Notes: generated by a model not told the origin, from the sequence alone. 64,000 bases of DNA from Mangrovimicrobium sp033283265 (GCA_033283265.1 JAWMQN010000003.1:310001-374000); one strand, 5' to 3'; counted from the first letter of the stretch, positions 40,046 through 49,143 are shown. Program-made: numbers and translations.

Positions 40046-41317
40046 ATGGACTGGTTGCTGGCCCTGCTCGCTCTGACCAACCTGTATTGTGCCTATCTCA
40101 CGCTACAACCGCGCAACGTCAAACGCAAAGGCATTCCCTGGTCGATTTTTGCCGTCTCCCTGCTGAGTACCGAGCTGGCCTGGTTCTGGTTGCCGCTGCA
40201 GTTTTTGCTTGCCCTCAGCCTCTGTCTGGCCGGCGGGCTGGAAACACTGCTGGGCAAGTTCGCACTGCTGATCCTGGTCCTCGGCTGGCTGCCCCTGGTC
40301 ATGCATATCGTACAGAGCAGGCGCAGCGGAAAAATCATGGAGAACGCGCTGCGCTCTACCCTGGGGGAGAACTACCGCGATGCCATCCCCGAGGAGCGGG
40401 CGGGGATGCTGCGCGAGAGTCCGAGCTTCCACGACTGGAAGCTCCCCTTCAACTGGCGGCGCAGTGGCGTCGAGGTTTTGAAGGATATCCCCTACGGCCC
40501 GGCCGGGATGCGCCAGCAACTCGATATTTATCGGCCGGCGACTCTCCCCGCCAGCCCCTGCCCCGTACTGTTGCAGATTCACGGCGGCGCCTGGGTAATG
40601 AGCCGCAAGGAAGACCAGGCACAACCACTGATGTGGCACCTGGCGAGCCGCGGCTGGATTTGCGTTGCGGTCAATTACCGGCTCAGCCCGAGTGTCGGCT
40701 TTCCCACCCATATCGAGGACTGCAAGCGGGCGCTGTGCTGGATTCGCGAGAATGCACAGGATTACGCTATGGACGGCAGCTTTATTGCCGTCACCGGCGG
40801 TTCCGCCGGGGGCCATCTCGCCGCGTTGATGGCACTCAGCGCAAACAACCCTGACCTGCAGCAGGACAATCCGGATACCGACACCTCACTGCAGGCGGCG
40901 GTTCCGCTGTACGGTCTCTACGACATGGCTTCGCGTCACCAGCAATACCGCTTCCCTGAACCTCTCAAGCAGTTTTTGACCGGCCGGGTGATGCACGAAT
41001 CGGAGACGAGCAACCCGGCGCTCTGGGACCTGGCCTCTCCGATCAGCCAGATCCGCAACGACGCGCCGCCGTTTTTCATCCTCCATGGCACCCAGGATAG
41101 CCTGATCCCCGTGCGTGACGCCCAGGTATTTAGCGAACGGCTGCGCGCGGTATCCACTGCACCGGTGGTCTACGCCGAGCTGCCCTTTGCAGAACACGGC
41201 TTCGACCTCTTCCGCTCCCAGCGTGCGGAATTCACTGTGGATGCAGTACACCGCTTCCTCGAGTGGTGCCTGGCGCGGGAGAAAAACGGCGACACAGCCG
41301 AGGCAGGAATCGAGTAA
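40046..41317 (+). CDS. HSL-family alpha/beta hydrolase with N-terminal membrane domain
   Basis: A 423-residue protein. Residues 1-90 hold three or four hydrophobic helices (around 2-20, 33-63 and 70-88) and are followed by an esterase of the hormone-sensitive-lipase type: oxyanion-hole HGGAW (179-183), nucleophile S253 in GGSAGG, D351 in HGTQDSLIP and H384 in FAEHGFD. Reaction is probably carboxyl-ester hydrolysis; substrate unknown. The combination of a membrane anchor and this domain is less usual than the free esterase. It diverges from mnmG. It converges with the lipase-like gene next door. Confidence 0.82.
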   Translation: MDWLLALLALTNLYCAYLTLQPRNVKRKGIPWSIFAVSLLSTELAWFWLPLQFLLALSLCLAGGLETLLGKFALLILVLGWLPLVMHIVQSRRSGKIMENALRSTLGENYRDAIPEERAGMLRESPSFHDWKLPFNWRRSGVEVLKDIPYGPAGMRQQLDIYRPATLPASPCPVLLQIHGGAWVMSRKEDQAQPLMWHLASRGWICVAVNYRLSPSVGFPTHIEDCKRALCWIRENAQDYAMDGSFIAVTGGSAGGHLAALMALSANNPDLQQDNPDTDTSLQAAVPLYGLYDMASRHQQYRFPEPLKQFLTGRVMHESETSNPALWDLASPISQIRNDAPPFFILHGTQDSLIPVRDAQVFSERLRAVSTAPVVYAELPFAEHGFDLFRSQRAEFTVDAVHRFLEWCLAREKNGDTAEAGIE

Positions 41318-41340
41318 TCGACGCAAGGGCGCCGACCAAC

Positions 41341-42192
41341 TCAGGGGGCGGGGGGCAAGTGTTGCTCACACCACTGAAGTAAATCCTGCAATACCTGCTC
41401 TCGCTCCGGCTCGTTAAAGATCTCGTGAAAGAGCCCCGGGTAAATCTTCAACTGCTTGTCTTCGCTGGCGACGCGGTCGAACAACAACCGTGACCCCGAC
41501 GGCGCCGTCATCGAGTCCGCCGCCCCGTGCAGCAACAGGATCGGCAGGCGGATATCGCCAGCGGCGGACTGCACCTTGCCCATGGTCTGGAACAACTCGC
41601 TGACAAAACGCGCGGAAAATTTGCCGTGATGCACCAGCGGGTCGGCGCAGTAGCGCTCGACTACCGTCTCGTCGCGACTGATTCCAGCCGCCTCCAGTTG
41701 CATGACCCCGAGTGTTGGCGCAAAGCGGGAGAGGAGTTTTATCAGCGCGATCTGCAGTTTTCCCGGCTCCAGGTCAGAAGCAATGGCGGGCCCGGACAAT
41801 GCACAGGCCTGGTAATCACCCTGGTGGGCGAGGAGATAGGCAGCGCTGATCAGGCCCCCCATGCTGTGGCCGAGCAGGATGCGCGGCAGTTCCGGAAACT
41901 CGGTCGCCACCTTGGCGGTAAACAGGCGCAAGCCTTCAACGTACTGGGCAAAACTGTCGACGTGCCCATACTGACCGTCGGACTTGCCGTGACCCGGGTG
42001 ATCGAGCGCCGCGACCACGAAGCCGTGCGCGGTGAACAATTCTGCAAGTTGCTGATACCGGGAACAGTGCTCCCCGGCGCCATGCGCTATGACCAGGACT
42101 GCTCGCGGTGTTGCCTGCGGCAACCAGTACTGGAAATACAGTGAAAGATCATCGGGGCCATTAAACCGGCCATCCCGGTGAGATTCAGCCAT
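41341..42192 (-). CDS. Monoacylglycerol lipase-like alpha/beta hydrolase (serine aminopeptidase S33 type)
   Basis: A 283-residue soluble hydrolase with the pattern of monoacylglycerol lipase/lysophospholipase: VIAHGAGEHCSRYQQLAELF, LDHPGHGKSDG, nucleophile S110 in LLGHSMGGLISAAYL, D226 in LLHGAADSMTAP and H256 in GLFHEIFNE. A complete Ser-Asp-His triad, so enzymatically plausible. Substrate is a glycerolipid or similar ester by family; not shown by context. It shares an upstream region with hppA, read in the opposite direction. Confidence 0.85.
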   Translation of the reverse strand: MAESHRDGRFNGPDDLSLYFQYWLPQATPRAVLVIAHGAGEHCSRYQQLAELFTAHGFVVAALDHPGHGKSDGQYGHVDSFAQYVEGLRLFTAKVATEFPELPRILLGHSMGGLISAAYLLAHQGDYQACALSGPAIASDLEPGKLQIALIKLLSRFAPTLGVMQLEAAGISRDETVVERYCADPLVHHGKFSARFVSELFQTMGKVQSAAGDIRLPILLLHGAADSMTAPSGSRLLFDRVASEDKQLKIYPGLFHEIFNEPEREQVLQDLLQWCEQHLPPAP

Positions 42193-42231
42193 AGCCGCTT
42201 ACCTCCAGCGCAGGAAATTGGGGAAGTGAAA

Positions 42232-42274
42232 GCCACTTGTGTCGCCGCGGGGATTTTGGTTAGCATCAAGTGGC
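42232..42274. promoter_or_regulatory. Inverted repeat between the lipase-like gene and hppA
   Basis: GCCACTTG (42232-42239) and CAAGTGGC (42267-42274) are perfect 8-base arms with 27 bases between, placed in the 113-bp divergent gap. Possible operator; no clear promoter boxes overlie it. Confidence 0.3.
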
Positions 42275-42305
42275 GGGATCAATAATAACACCATGGAGTC
42301 AAGCG

Positions 42306-44294
42306 ATGTCTGGATTTCACGTGGTACCCCCTTTCCTCGGGCTCGCCGGTCTGGCAGTCGCGTTCGTCATCTACCACATCATGTCGCGCCACGATCACGG
42401 CGATGGCAAGGTCAAGAAAATCGGTGACCAGATCCATCTCGGGGCAATGGTCTTCATGCGGCGGGAATACCGCATGCTGGGGATGTTTGCGCTGGTCCTG
42501 CTGATCTGCCTGTTCGTCTCGCCGCTCGGCGCGGATACGGCGATAGCTTTCCTGGTCGGTGCCGCCTCTTCAGCAATCGCCGGCTTTCTCGGTATGTTCG
42601 CCGCCACCAAGGCCAACGTGCGCACGGCGGTCGCCGCCCACAATCACGGCCAGGGGGCGGCACTGTCCATCGCCTTTTACGGCGGCTCGATCATGGGGCT
42701 CTGCGTCGCCTCGCTCGGCCTGCTCGGGCTGGGCGGCCTCTACTGGTATTTCGGCGGTGACCCGGAAACCGCCCACGCCATACACGGTTTCGGCATGGGA
42801 GCTTCCACGGTGGCGCTGTTTTCCCGCGTTGGCGGCGGTATCTTCACCAAGAGTGCGGATGTGGGTGCTGACCTGGTCGGCAAGGTCGAGGCCGGCATAC
42901 CGGAAGACGACCCGCGCAACCCGGGAGTCATTGCCGACAACGTGGGTGACAATGTTGGCGATATTGCCGGAATGGGTTCGGATATTTTCGAATCCTACTG
43001 CGGCGCGATGATCGCCTGCATCGCCATCGCTTCTACCTCCAGACTGCAAACCCAGGGTGAGATGATGTTCCTGCCCCTGGCCCTCGCCAGTATCGGCCTG
43101 TTGGCCTCGCTCTGTGGCATCGCCATCGTGCGCTTGCGCAGCAGTGCGGCACCCGAGGCCGCTCTGCGCTCGGGAACACTGCTGGCCCCTGTGCTGTTCG
43201 TTATCGCGGCCTGGTTCCTGATTGGCGGTATGGGTCTTGGTTCGGCCGTCTGGGGCTCAGTGCTCTGCGGCGCGATCGGCGGCGTCTGTATTGGCCTGAT
43301 CACCGAGTACTACACCGGCTCCAAACCGGTGGAGCGCATCGCCAGGTCCGGTGAAACCGGGCCGGCGACAGTGATGATCACCGGCCTCGCCGTCGGCATG
43401 CAGTCGGTGGTACTCCCGGTGCTGGTGCTCGCGGCCATCATCTTCATTTCGACCTGGCTTGCCGGACTTTACGGCGTTGGCATCGCCGCGGTCGGCATGC
43501 TCGCAACGGTCGGTATCACCATGGCAATCGATGCCTATGGACCGGTGGCAGATAACGCTGGCGGCATTGCCGAGATGGCCGGGATGGGCGCGGACACGCG
43601 CAAGATAACCGATGGCCTGGATGAGGTGGGTAATACCACCGCCGCCATTGGCAAGGGCTTTGCCATCGGTGCGGCGGCACTCGCCGCACTGGCGATCATC
43701 GCGGCTTTCGTGGAGACGGTGCAAACCCACGACCCGGGCTTCAGCCTGGAGTTATCGAATCCGGTAGTTCTGGTCGGCCTGTTTATCGGCGGGACCATAC
43801 CTTTCCTGATCGCCTCGATCACCATGACTGCGGTCGGCGAGGCTGCCTTCGACATGATCACGGAGATTCGTCGGCAGTTCAGAGAGATCCCCGGTCTGCT
43901 GGAGGGCAACGCCGAGCCGGATACGGCCCGCTGCGTAGACATCGCGACGTCGGCAGCGCTGCGGCGGATGCTGTTGCCGGGGGCCATCGCTGTAGCCACG
44001 CCGGTACTGGTGGGCTTTGGTCTGGGGGCGGCTGCACTGGGCGGAATGCTCGGCGGTGCCCTGCTGGCCTGCGTCCTGATGGCCCTGATGATGGCCAATG
44101 CCGGTGGGGCCTGGGACAACGCGAAGAAATTTGTCGAGCGCGGCAACCTGGGTGGCAAGGGTTCGGACACTCACGCAGCAACCGTGGTTGGGGACACCGT
44201 CGGCGATCCGTTCAAGGATACCTCGGGCCCGTCGATGAACATCCTGATAAACGTGATGGCTATCGTCAGCCTGGTGATTGCGCCCCTGCTCTAG
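42306..44294 (+). CDS. hppA: Membrane-bound ion-translocating pyrophosphatase
   Basis: A 662-residue polytopic pump (about 15-16 helices) that couples pyrophosphate hydrolysis to H+ or Na+ export. Catalytic sequences: EDDPRNPGVIADNVGDNVGD, ADNAGGIAEMAGMG, GGAWDNAKKFVE and HAATVVGDTVGDPFKDTSGP. The segment GNTTAAIGKGFAIG has Ala and Gly where K+-independent enzymes have Lys and Thr (NTTKAVTKG), so it belongs to the K+-dependent class; whether it moves H+ or Na+ cannot be told from this. The frame begins at 42270, but the ATG at 42306 has GGAG eight bases before it and gives the family N-terminus. Confidence 0.93.
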   Translation: MSGFHVVPPFLGLAGLAVAFVIYHIMSRHDHGDGKVKKIGDQIHLGAMVFMRREYRMLGMFALVLLICLFVSPLGADTAIAFLVGAASSAIAGFLGMFAATKANVRTAVAAHNHGQGAALSIAFYGGSIMGLCVASLGLLGLGGLYWYFGGDPETAHAIHGFGMGASTVALFSRVGGGIFTKSADVGADLVGKVEAGIPEDDPRNPGVIADNVGDNVGDIAGMGSDIFESYCGAMIACIAIASTSRLQTQGEMMFLPLALASIGLLASLCGIAIVRLRSSAAPEAALRSGTLLAPVLFVIAAWFLIGGMGLGSAVWGSVLCGAIGGVCIGLITEYYTGSKPVERIARSGETGPATVMITGLAVGMQSVVLPVLVLAAIIFISTWLAGLYGVGIAAVGMLATVGITMAIDAYGPVADNAGGIAEMAGMGADTRKITDGLDEVGNTTAAIGKGFAIGAAALAALAIIAAFVETVQTHDPGFSLELSNPVVLVGLFIGGTIPFLIASITMTAVGEAAFDMITEIRRQFREIPGLLEGNAEPDTARCVDIATSAALRRMLLPGAIAVATPVLVGFGLGAAALGGMLGGALLACVLMALMMANAGGAWDNAKKFVERGNLGGKGSDTHAATVVGDTVGDPFKDTSGPSMNILINVMAIVSLVIAPLL

Positions 44295-44297
44295 AGA

Positions 44298-44335
44298 CCG
44301 GGGTCAGACGGGAGAGAGGGAAGTGCGAACTTCCC
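44298..44335. repeat. Half-copy of the atp palindrome word plus GCGA hairpin
   Basis: CCGGGGTCAGA (44298-44308) repeats the outer arm of the 45-bp palindrome at 30149-30193. Ten bases on, GGGAAGT-GCGA-ACTTCCC (44318-44335) forms a seven-bp stem with a GNRA tetraloop, right after the hppA stop; no T-run, so not a standard terminator. Confidence 0.4.
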
Positions 44336-44495
44336 TGTTCGCCGAAGCGCTGCCCTGCACGAGTTCACAATATATCCCGACAAGGTTGCGGACCTATTAC
44401 AGCGCTTTACACCGGATAAAGTCCGGTCGTCCAGTTGAACGGTGAATATCCCTGCCTTGGCTATTCTACCCAGGTCTGCAAAATCTCCCCCTGTT

Positions 44496-44844
44496 GCTTA
44501 TAAATAAAGAATAAATATTAAGTATTGAATATAGGTATAGGTTTATTGTCGTTATTGTTATTAGGCCCGCATGGTTCTGTGGGTAACGGCGATTAAACGA
44601 AAAATATCAATGGCTTAGGGGAATAATAAACCCCCGGACAAGCCCTGTAACTGAGCTGGATTTGTTCTGCATCGCCTGGGTACGCGTTCTGGACAGTTTT
44701 GCCGGCTGGGCGCAGCGCTCGTTTTTCCACAGTATTTATCACTGTCCTGGCAGCAAGTTGTTACAGCACTTATACCCAGCCCGGCTGCTTTGCCCGGCAG
44801 TTGTCGGAACAGCTGTTTGCTGTCTGTGTCCGACCTGTGGACAG
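44496..44844. other. Origin-like gap between hppA and mnmE
   Basis: The 611-bp gap between two convergent genes (44295-44905) has no credible gene. An AT-rich stretch (about 44496-44562) is followed by four words close to the DnaA box TTATNCACA: TGTGGGTAA (44578-44586, one mismatch on the reverse strand), TTTTCCACA (44723-44731, one), TTATACCCA (44770-44778, one) and TGTGGACAG (44836-44844, two). None is perfect. It could be a secondary or ancestral origin element, a DnaA-binding reservoir, or chance; the rpmH-dnaA gap is the stronger oriC candidate. Confidence 0.3.
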
Positions 44845-44905
44845 AGTAAGGCCCTGTGCTTTTCCTGTTAGCAGACTTGGGACAAGTGCTGGATGAGTTG
44901 TGGTT

Positions 44906-46276
44906 CTATTTGCCGATGCAGAAACTGGAGAAAATCTCGCCCAGTAATTGGTCCGAGCTTACCTGGCCGGTAATCTCGCCGAGCGCCTGCTGGCACATGC
45001 GCAGATCCTCGGCCAGCAATTCTCCCGCGCCGGCCCCGAGGAGTTGCTGCAGGCCGGTTTCCAGCGCGTGACGGGCTGAATGAAGAGCAGTCAGATGGCG
45101 GCGACGTGCGCTGAAGGTACCCTCTCCGGAGTAGCCCATACAGCGCTTCAGATGGGACTTGAGCAGATCCAGCCCCTCACCGGTCTTGGCCGAGAGCGAG
45201 ATAGCCACCTGCCCGTCGAGCTCGCCGACCGCACTGGGCACCCCGGCAAGGTCGCACTTGTTGCGCACGATGCAGACGGGAATGTCGCCAAGCAGCTTGT
45301 CGCGCTCCTCCGGCCAGAGTGCCAGCGGATTGGCGGCACTGTCCGGGGCCGAGCTGTCAATGACCAGCAGGATCAGGTGGGCGCTTTGCATTTCCAGCCA
45401 GGCCCGGCGGATGCCTTCCTGCTCGATTTCGTCCGGGCTTGCGCGCAGACCAGCGGTATCGACGATATGCAGGGGCAGGCCGTCTATCTGGATATGCTCG
45501 CGAAGCACGTCGCGGGTAGTGCCCTCGATGGCGGTGACGATCGCCCTGTCCTGTCCGGCGAGTGCATTGAGGAGGCTTGATTTACCGGCGTTGGGCCGGC
45601 CGGCTATGACCAGTTTCATGCCTTCCTGGATCAGGCTGCCCTGCCTGGCTTCGTTTTCCACATCCGCCAGGCGCGCGAGAATCGATTCAAGCTGCTGTTG
45701 CACCTGACCGTCGGCGAGGAAGTCGATTTCTTCCTCGGGAAAGTCTATCGCAGCCTCCACGTACACCCGTAAGCGGGTGACGGCCTCCACAAGCTCGTCG
45801 ATACGCCGGGAGAATTCACCCTGCAGGGAGCGCATGGCGTTGAGCGCAGCCTGCTCGGTGGTGCTGTTAATCAGGTCGGCTATCGCCTCGGCCTGGGCGA
45901 GGTCGAGCTTGTCGTTGAGGAAGGCGCGCTCGGAAAACTCACCAGGGCGAGCCTGCCGAGCACCAAGCCGGGTACAGGCGGCAAGAATCAGATCGAGTAT
46001 TACCGGGCCGCCATGGCCCTGTAGTTCGACCACGTCCTCGCCGGTGAAAGAATTGGGCCCGGGGAAATACAGGGCGATGCCGGAGTCGAGCGTTACTCCG
46101 TCGGTATTCCTGAATTCGCAGTAGTGGGCGGTTCGCGGCGCGAGTTTGCGTGCGGTAATACTCCCTGCGATATCGCTGGCCAGGGGGCCAGACAAGCGGA
46201 CGATGCCAATACCACCGCGGCCGGGTGCCGTGGCAATGGCGGCGATGGTGTCTGCGCTGTCTGGCTCCAGTCCCAT
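44906..46276 (-). CDS. mnmE: tRNA modification GTPase MnmE (TrmE)
   Basis: A 456-residue GTPase that with MnmG modifies U34 of tRNA. N-terminal folate-binding domain (DTIAAIATAPGRGGIGIVRLSG), central helices, a G domain (about 215-380) with GRPNAGKSSLLNAL, DTAGLR and NKCD, and the invariant C-terminal CIGK whose cysteine is essential. Last gene of the rpmH-rnpA-yidD-yidC-mnmE cluster; starts 24 bases after the yidC stop. Confidence 0.97.
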   Translation of the reverse strand: MGLEPDSADTIAAIATAPGRGGIGIVRLSGPLASDIAGSITARKLAPRTAHYCEFRNTDGVTLDSGIALYFPGPNSFTGEDVVELQGHGGPVILDLILAACTRLGARQARPGEFSERAFLNDKLDLAQAEAIADLINSTTEQAALNAMRSLQGEFSRRIDELVEAVTRLRVYVEAAIDFPEEEIDFLADGQVQQQLESILARLADVENEARQGSLIQEGMKLVIAGRPNAGKSSLLNALAGQDRAIVTAIEGTTRDVLREHIQIDGLPLHIVDTAGLRASPDEIEQEGIRRAWLEMQSAHLILLVIDSSAPDSAANPLALWPEERDKLLGDIPVCIVRNKCDLAGVPSAVGELDGQVAISLSAKTGEGLDLLKSHLKRCMGYSGEGTFSARRRHLTALHSARHALETGLQQLLGAGAGELLAEDLRMCQQALGEITGQVSSDQLLGEIFSSFCIGK

Positions 46277-46300
46277 GACTGGCCTCCGTGAGTGCTGGCG

Positions 46301-47983
46301 TCAGGCTGTATCGGATCTCTCGATCTGGCGGGTAATCACCCATTGCTGGGCGATAGACAACATCTGGTTCACGACCCAGTAGAGTACCAGGCCCGCCGGG
46401 AACCAGAGGAAGAAAAAGGTGAACATGACCGGCAGCCACTGCATGACCTTGGCCTGCATGGGATCCGGCGGCGGTGGGTTCAATTTCTGGGCGAACCACA
46501 TGCACACGCCCATGATCAGCGGCAGGACGAAGTAGGGATCCATCACCGAGAGATCCTTGAGCCAGAGGATGAACGGCGCCTGGCGCAGTTCAACACTTTC
46601 CATCAGCACCCAGTACAGAGCGATGAATACGGGCATCTGAACCAGGATCGGCAGGCAACCTCCCATTGGGTTCACCTTTTCCTTGCGGTACAGCTCCATC
46701 ATGGCCTGGGATTGCTTCTGCTTGTCTTCGCTGAAGCGCTCGCGAATCTCCACCATCTTCGGCTGGACCTTGCGCATTCTCGCCATGGAGCGGTAGCTGG
46801 TCGCGGAAAGCTGGAAGAAAGCGCCCTTAACCAGGACGGTCAGCAAAATGATCGCCACGCCCCAGTTGCCTACGAAGCTGTGAATCTTGGTCAGGAGCCA
46901 GAACAGGGGCTGGGCTATCCACCAGAGCCAGCCGTAATCCACTACCAGGTCGAGGTAGGGAGAGATTTCCCTCAGCCGGTACTGATCCTTGGGGCCGGCG
47001 TAAAATGCCGCGCTCGCCATAGCTGATTTGCCTGGGTCTACGTTCAGGGCAGGAGCGGTGAAACCAATAATGTTATAGCCCGAGCGGGTACTGCGCATGC
47101 TGTAGGTATTGGCCTGGTCCGCAGCGGGAATCCAGGCGCTGATGAAGTAGTGCTGGATCAGTGAAATCCAGCCCCCCTGGATTTGTTGTTTGAACGGTTT
47201 GTCGGCAATGTCTTCAAACGAGTATTTTGCGAAGTGATCTTCCTGCGTGGTGATAGCCGCGCCCAGGAAAGGGTGCAATCCAAGCCCTGAAGAGCTGGTT
47301 GGTGCTTCGCTGTTATCGCGCTTGATCTGGCCGAACAGGTTGCCCTGCCAGCGTTGGTCGCTCTGGTTGTTGATCAGGTAGTCGAGCTGGATCAGGTAAT
47401 CACCGCGGGTGAAGGTGTAGCGCTTGGTAATCTTAACCGCATCGCTGCCGCGCCAGGTCAGGTCGACCACCAGCTTGTCTTCACCTTCAGAAAGTCGGTA
47501 TTCCTGCTTGCTGGCAGAGAACTCCGCACGAGCCGATTTATCAATGCCGTCCTTGCCAATGAGGCCACTCTGGGCGATGTAGACCCGCTGGTCGGTGTTC
47601 TCCAGCAGTATGAACGGATCCCTGGGTGTATCGAGTTTGGCGGGGTGCCGGGGAAGGCCCACACGGGTGATATCCCCGCCGGCCAGATCAATCGTGACTT
47701 CCAGGCTGTCGGTGACCACCCTGATGGATTGGTGGGGCTTACCGTTGCTGAGCGGGCTGGGAGTGACGCCCGTTTCCTCGCCTGATGCTAACGAGGGCAG
47801 GTCCTCGTCGGCTGCGGATGCTTCCAGTGCGGGAAGTTCTGACGAGTCAACCGTGCTTGGCATTTGTGCTGCACTGGCGCTGCCGGCGCCATTCTGGACT
47901 TCGCTGAATTCGACCCACTTGGTCAGCAGCATGAAGGAGAGCACGGCAAGTGCAGCTATGAGGAGATAACGTTGCAAATCCAT
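46301..47983 (-). CDS. yidC: Membrane protein insertase YidC
   Basis: A 560-residue YidC (E. coli 548), which inserts and folds inner-membrane proteins, including the ATP synthase c subunit. First membrane helix MDLQRYLLIAALAVLSFMLL, then a large periplasmic P1 domain (about 55-340), then five conserved helices in which FQLSATSYRSMARMRKVQPK carries the conserved arginine and PMGGCLPILVQMPVFIALYW the cytoplasmic hairpin region. Starts 16 bases after the yidD stop. Confidence 0.97.
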   Translation of the reverse strand: MDLQRYLLIAALAVLSFMLLTKWVEFSEVQNGAGSASAAQMPSTVDSSELPALEASAADEDLPSLASGEETGVTPSPLSNGKPHQSIRVVTDSLEVTIDLAGGDITRVGLPRHPAKLDTPRDPFILLENTDQRVYIAQSGLIGKDGIDKSARAEFSASKQEYRLSEGEDKLVVDLTWRGSDAVKITKRYTFTRGDYLIQLDYLINNQSDQRWQGNLFGQIKRDNSEAPTSSSGLGLHPFLGAAITTQEDHFAKYSFEDIADKPFKQQIQGGWISLIQHYFISAWIPAADQANTYSMRSTRSGYNIIGFTAPALNVDPGKSAMASAAFYAGPKDQYRLREISPYLDLVVDYGWLWWIAQPLFWLLTKIHSFVGNWGVAIILLTVLVKGAFFQLSATSYRSMARMRKVQPKMVEIRERFSEDKQKQSQAMMELYRKEKVNPMGGCLPILVQMPVFIALYWVLMESVELRQAPFILWLKDLSVMDPYFVLPLIMGVCMWFAQKLNPPPPDPMQAKVMQWLPVMFTFFFLWFPAGLVLYWVVNQMLSIAQQWVITRQIERSDTA

Positions 47984-47999
47984 GGAAGTCGTCTATTTG

Positions 48000-48227
48000 T
48001 CAGTGTTTGTGTTGACGAAGAGGCACTGGGTCCACGCCGCCTTCGTGCCATGGGTGGCACTTGAGTAATCTGCGCAAGGACAGCCAGCTTCCTTTTATTA
48101 CCCCGTGTTCAAGCACGCATTGCTCTGCGTAAGTTGAGCAACTGGGGTGGAAACGGCAGTTGTTGCCGAGAAAAGGGCTTATCGCCACCTTGTAGCACCG
48201 GATCAGGAAGGCGAGTAATCGACGCAT
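48000..48227 (-). CDS. yidD: Membrane protein insertion efficiency factor YidD
   Basis: A 75-residue YidD (DUF37). MRRLLAFLIRCYKVAISPFLG, then CRFHPSCSTYAEQCV with the conserved cysteines, and the CHPWHEGGVDPVP C-terminus are diagnostic. The ATG at 48227 overlaps the rnpA stop as TGATG, which fixes the start; the longer frame to 48257 lies inside rnpA. Thought to aid membrane insertion alongside YidC. Confidence 0.96.
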   Translation of the reverse strand: MRRLLAFLIRCYKVAISPFLGNNCRFHPSCSTYAEQCVLEHGVIKGSWLSLRRLLKCHPWHEGGVDPVPLRQHKH

Positions 48228-48610
48228 CAGGATTCTGTACTCTCGGGGTGACGGCAAGCAGTGCGCTCAAGCTTTAGCCATTGCTGGCGCAATATAGAGG
48301 ATAGTTGTGCATTATCCAATTGATCCATGCCCGGGCGAGCCAGAAGTACCACATCGAGTCCTGGCGTAGCAGCGGGCAGCTGGCGAAAAACTTCGCGGGC
48401 AACGCGCTTTATCCGGTTGCGCTGGACCGCAAGTTTTACGTGGCGCTTGGCAATGACGAGACCCAGACGATGTCCGGGTCCCTGGTTGGCTGTAGCCAGA
48501 AGAAGCAGATGCTTGTGGCCGGCCTTTGCTGTCACATTGTCAAAGACCCGCCGGTAATCACCGGCGGTGAGAAGGCGGCTGGATTTGCGGAACCTGTACT
48601 CTCCCTTCAC
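48227..48610 (-). CDS. rnpA: Ribonuclease P protein component
   Basis: A 127-residue protein subunit of RNase P, which trims tRNA 5' leaders together with M1 RNA. RKSSRLLTAGDYRRVFDN near the N-terminus and the RNR motif in KLAVQRNRIKRVAREVFRQ define the family. The start is a GTG at 48610, 36 bases after rpmH. Basic and of usual size. Confidence 0.96.
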   Translation of the reverse strand: MKGEYRFRKSSRLLTAGDYRRVFDNVTAKAGHKHLLLLATANQGPGHRLGLVIAKRHVKLAVQRNRIKRVAREVFRQLPAATPGLDVVLLARPGMDQLDNAQLSSILRQQWLKLERTACRHPESTES

Positions 48611-48646
48611 CGGGGAATACGCCGTGTTTCACCACCTTGGACCGAA

Positions 48647-48781
48647 TCAGGCAGAAAGGACCTTGCGGCCTTTGGCGCGGCGGCGATTGAGGACCTGGCG
48701 GCCGTTTTTGGTTGCCATGCGGGCGCGGAAGCCGTGGGTGCGCTTGCGTTTCAGAACGCTGGGCTGGAATGTTCTCTTCAT
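48647..48781 (-). CDS. rpmH: 50S ribosomal protein L34
   Basis: A 44-residue L34, too short to show in a long-frame scan. The translation begins MKRTFQPSVLKRKRTHGFRA, continues RMATKNGRQVLNRRRAKGRK and ends VLSA, an almost invariant family sequence. The ATG is at 48781 and the TGA at 48647-48649. First gene of the minus-strand cluster, reading away from dnaA. Confidence 0.97.
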   Translation of the reverse strand: MKRTFQPSVLKRKRTHGFRARMATKNGRQVLNRRRAKGRKVLSA

Positions 48782-49025
48782 GTCTGCATTACCTGATCAG
48801 GGTTGTATTTGTTACACACCCGGGCACAGGCTCGGGGGTGGCAAAAAAGGTCGGCTATTCTAGGGGAACGACTGGCGCAATTCAATGCGGCTGCCGAGTA
48901 AATTTTCCGTCCGGCAGAGGGGCAACGAGGGACTAAATTCTTCGCTGCGGGTAAACCTGCACAATCGCCCACCGTTACTGGTCTGGCGCAATCGCCCCAC
49001 AATTTCTGAAGATTTTATTAACAGC

Positions 49026-49034
49026 TTATGCACA
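49026..49034 (+). promoter_or_regulatory. DnaA box
   Basis: TTATGCACA, exact match to TTATNCACA, left of the AT-rich stretch in the rpmH-dnaA gap. Confidence 0.6.
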
Positions 49035-49143
49035 GATCTCCAGGTGAAATTATTTCTCGCCGAGGCCGATTAAAAAACATACAAAAACAAGGTAACATAC
49101 TGAAATTTAATAATAAAAGTGTTTTAAATCCTCCTAAAAAATG

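Noticed and set aside
42313..42328. parS-like sequence at the start of hppA (ATTTCACGTGGTACC core)
   Set aside because: Only about 12 of 16 positions agree with parS, and it encodes a normal hppA N-terminus.
44662..44871. 69-codon + strand frame in the hppA-mnmE gap
   Set aside because: No ribosome-binding site, no recognisable family, overlapping out-of-frame alternatives of similar quality.
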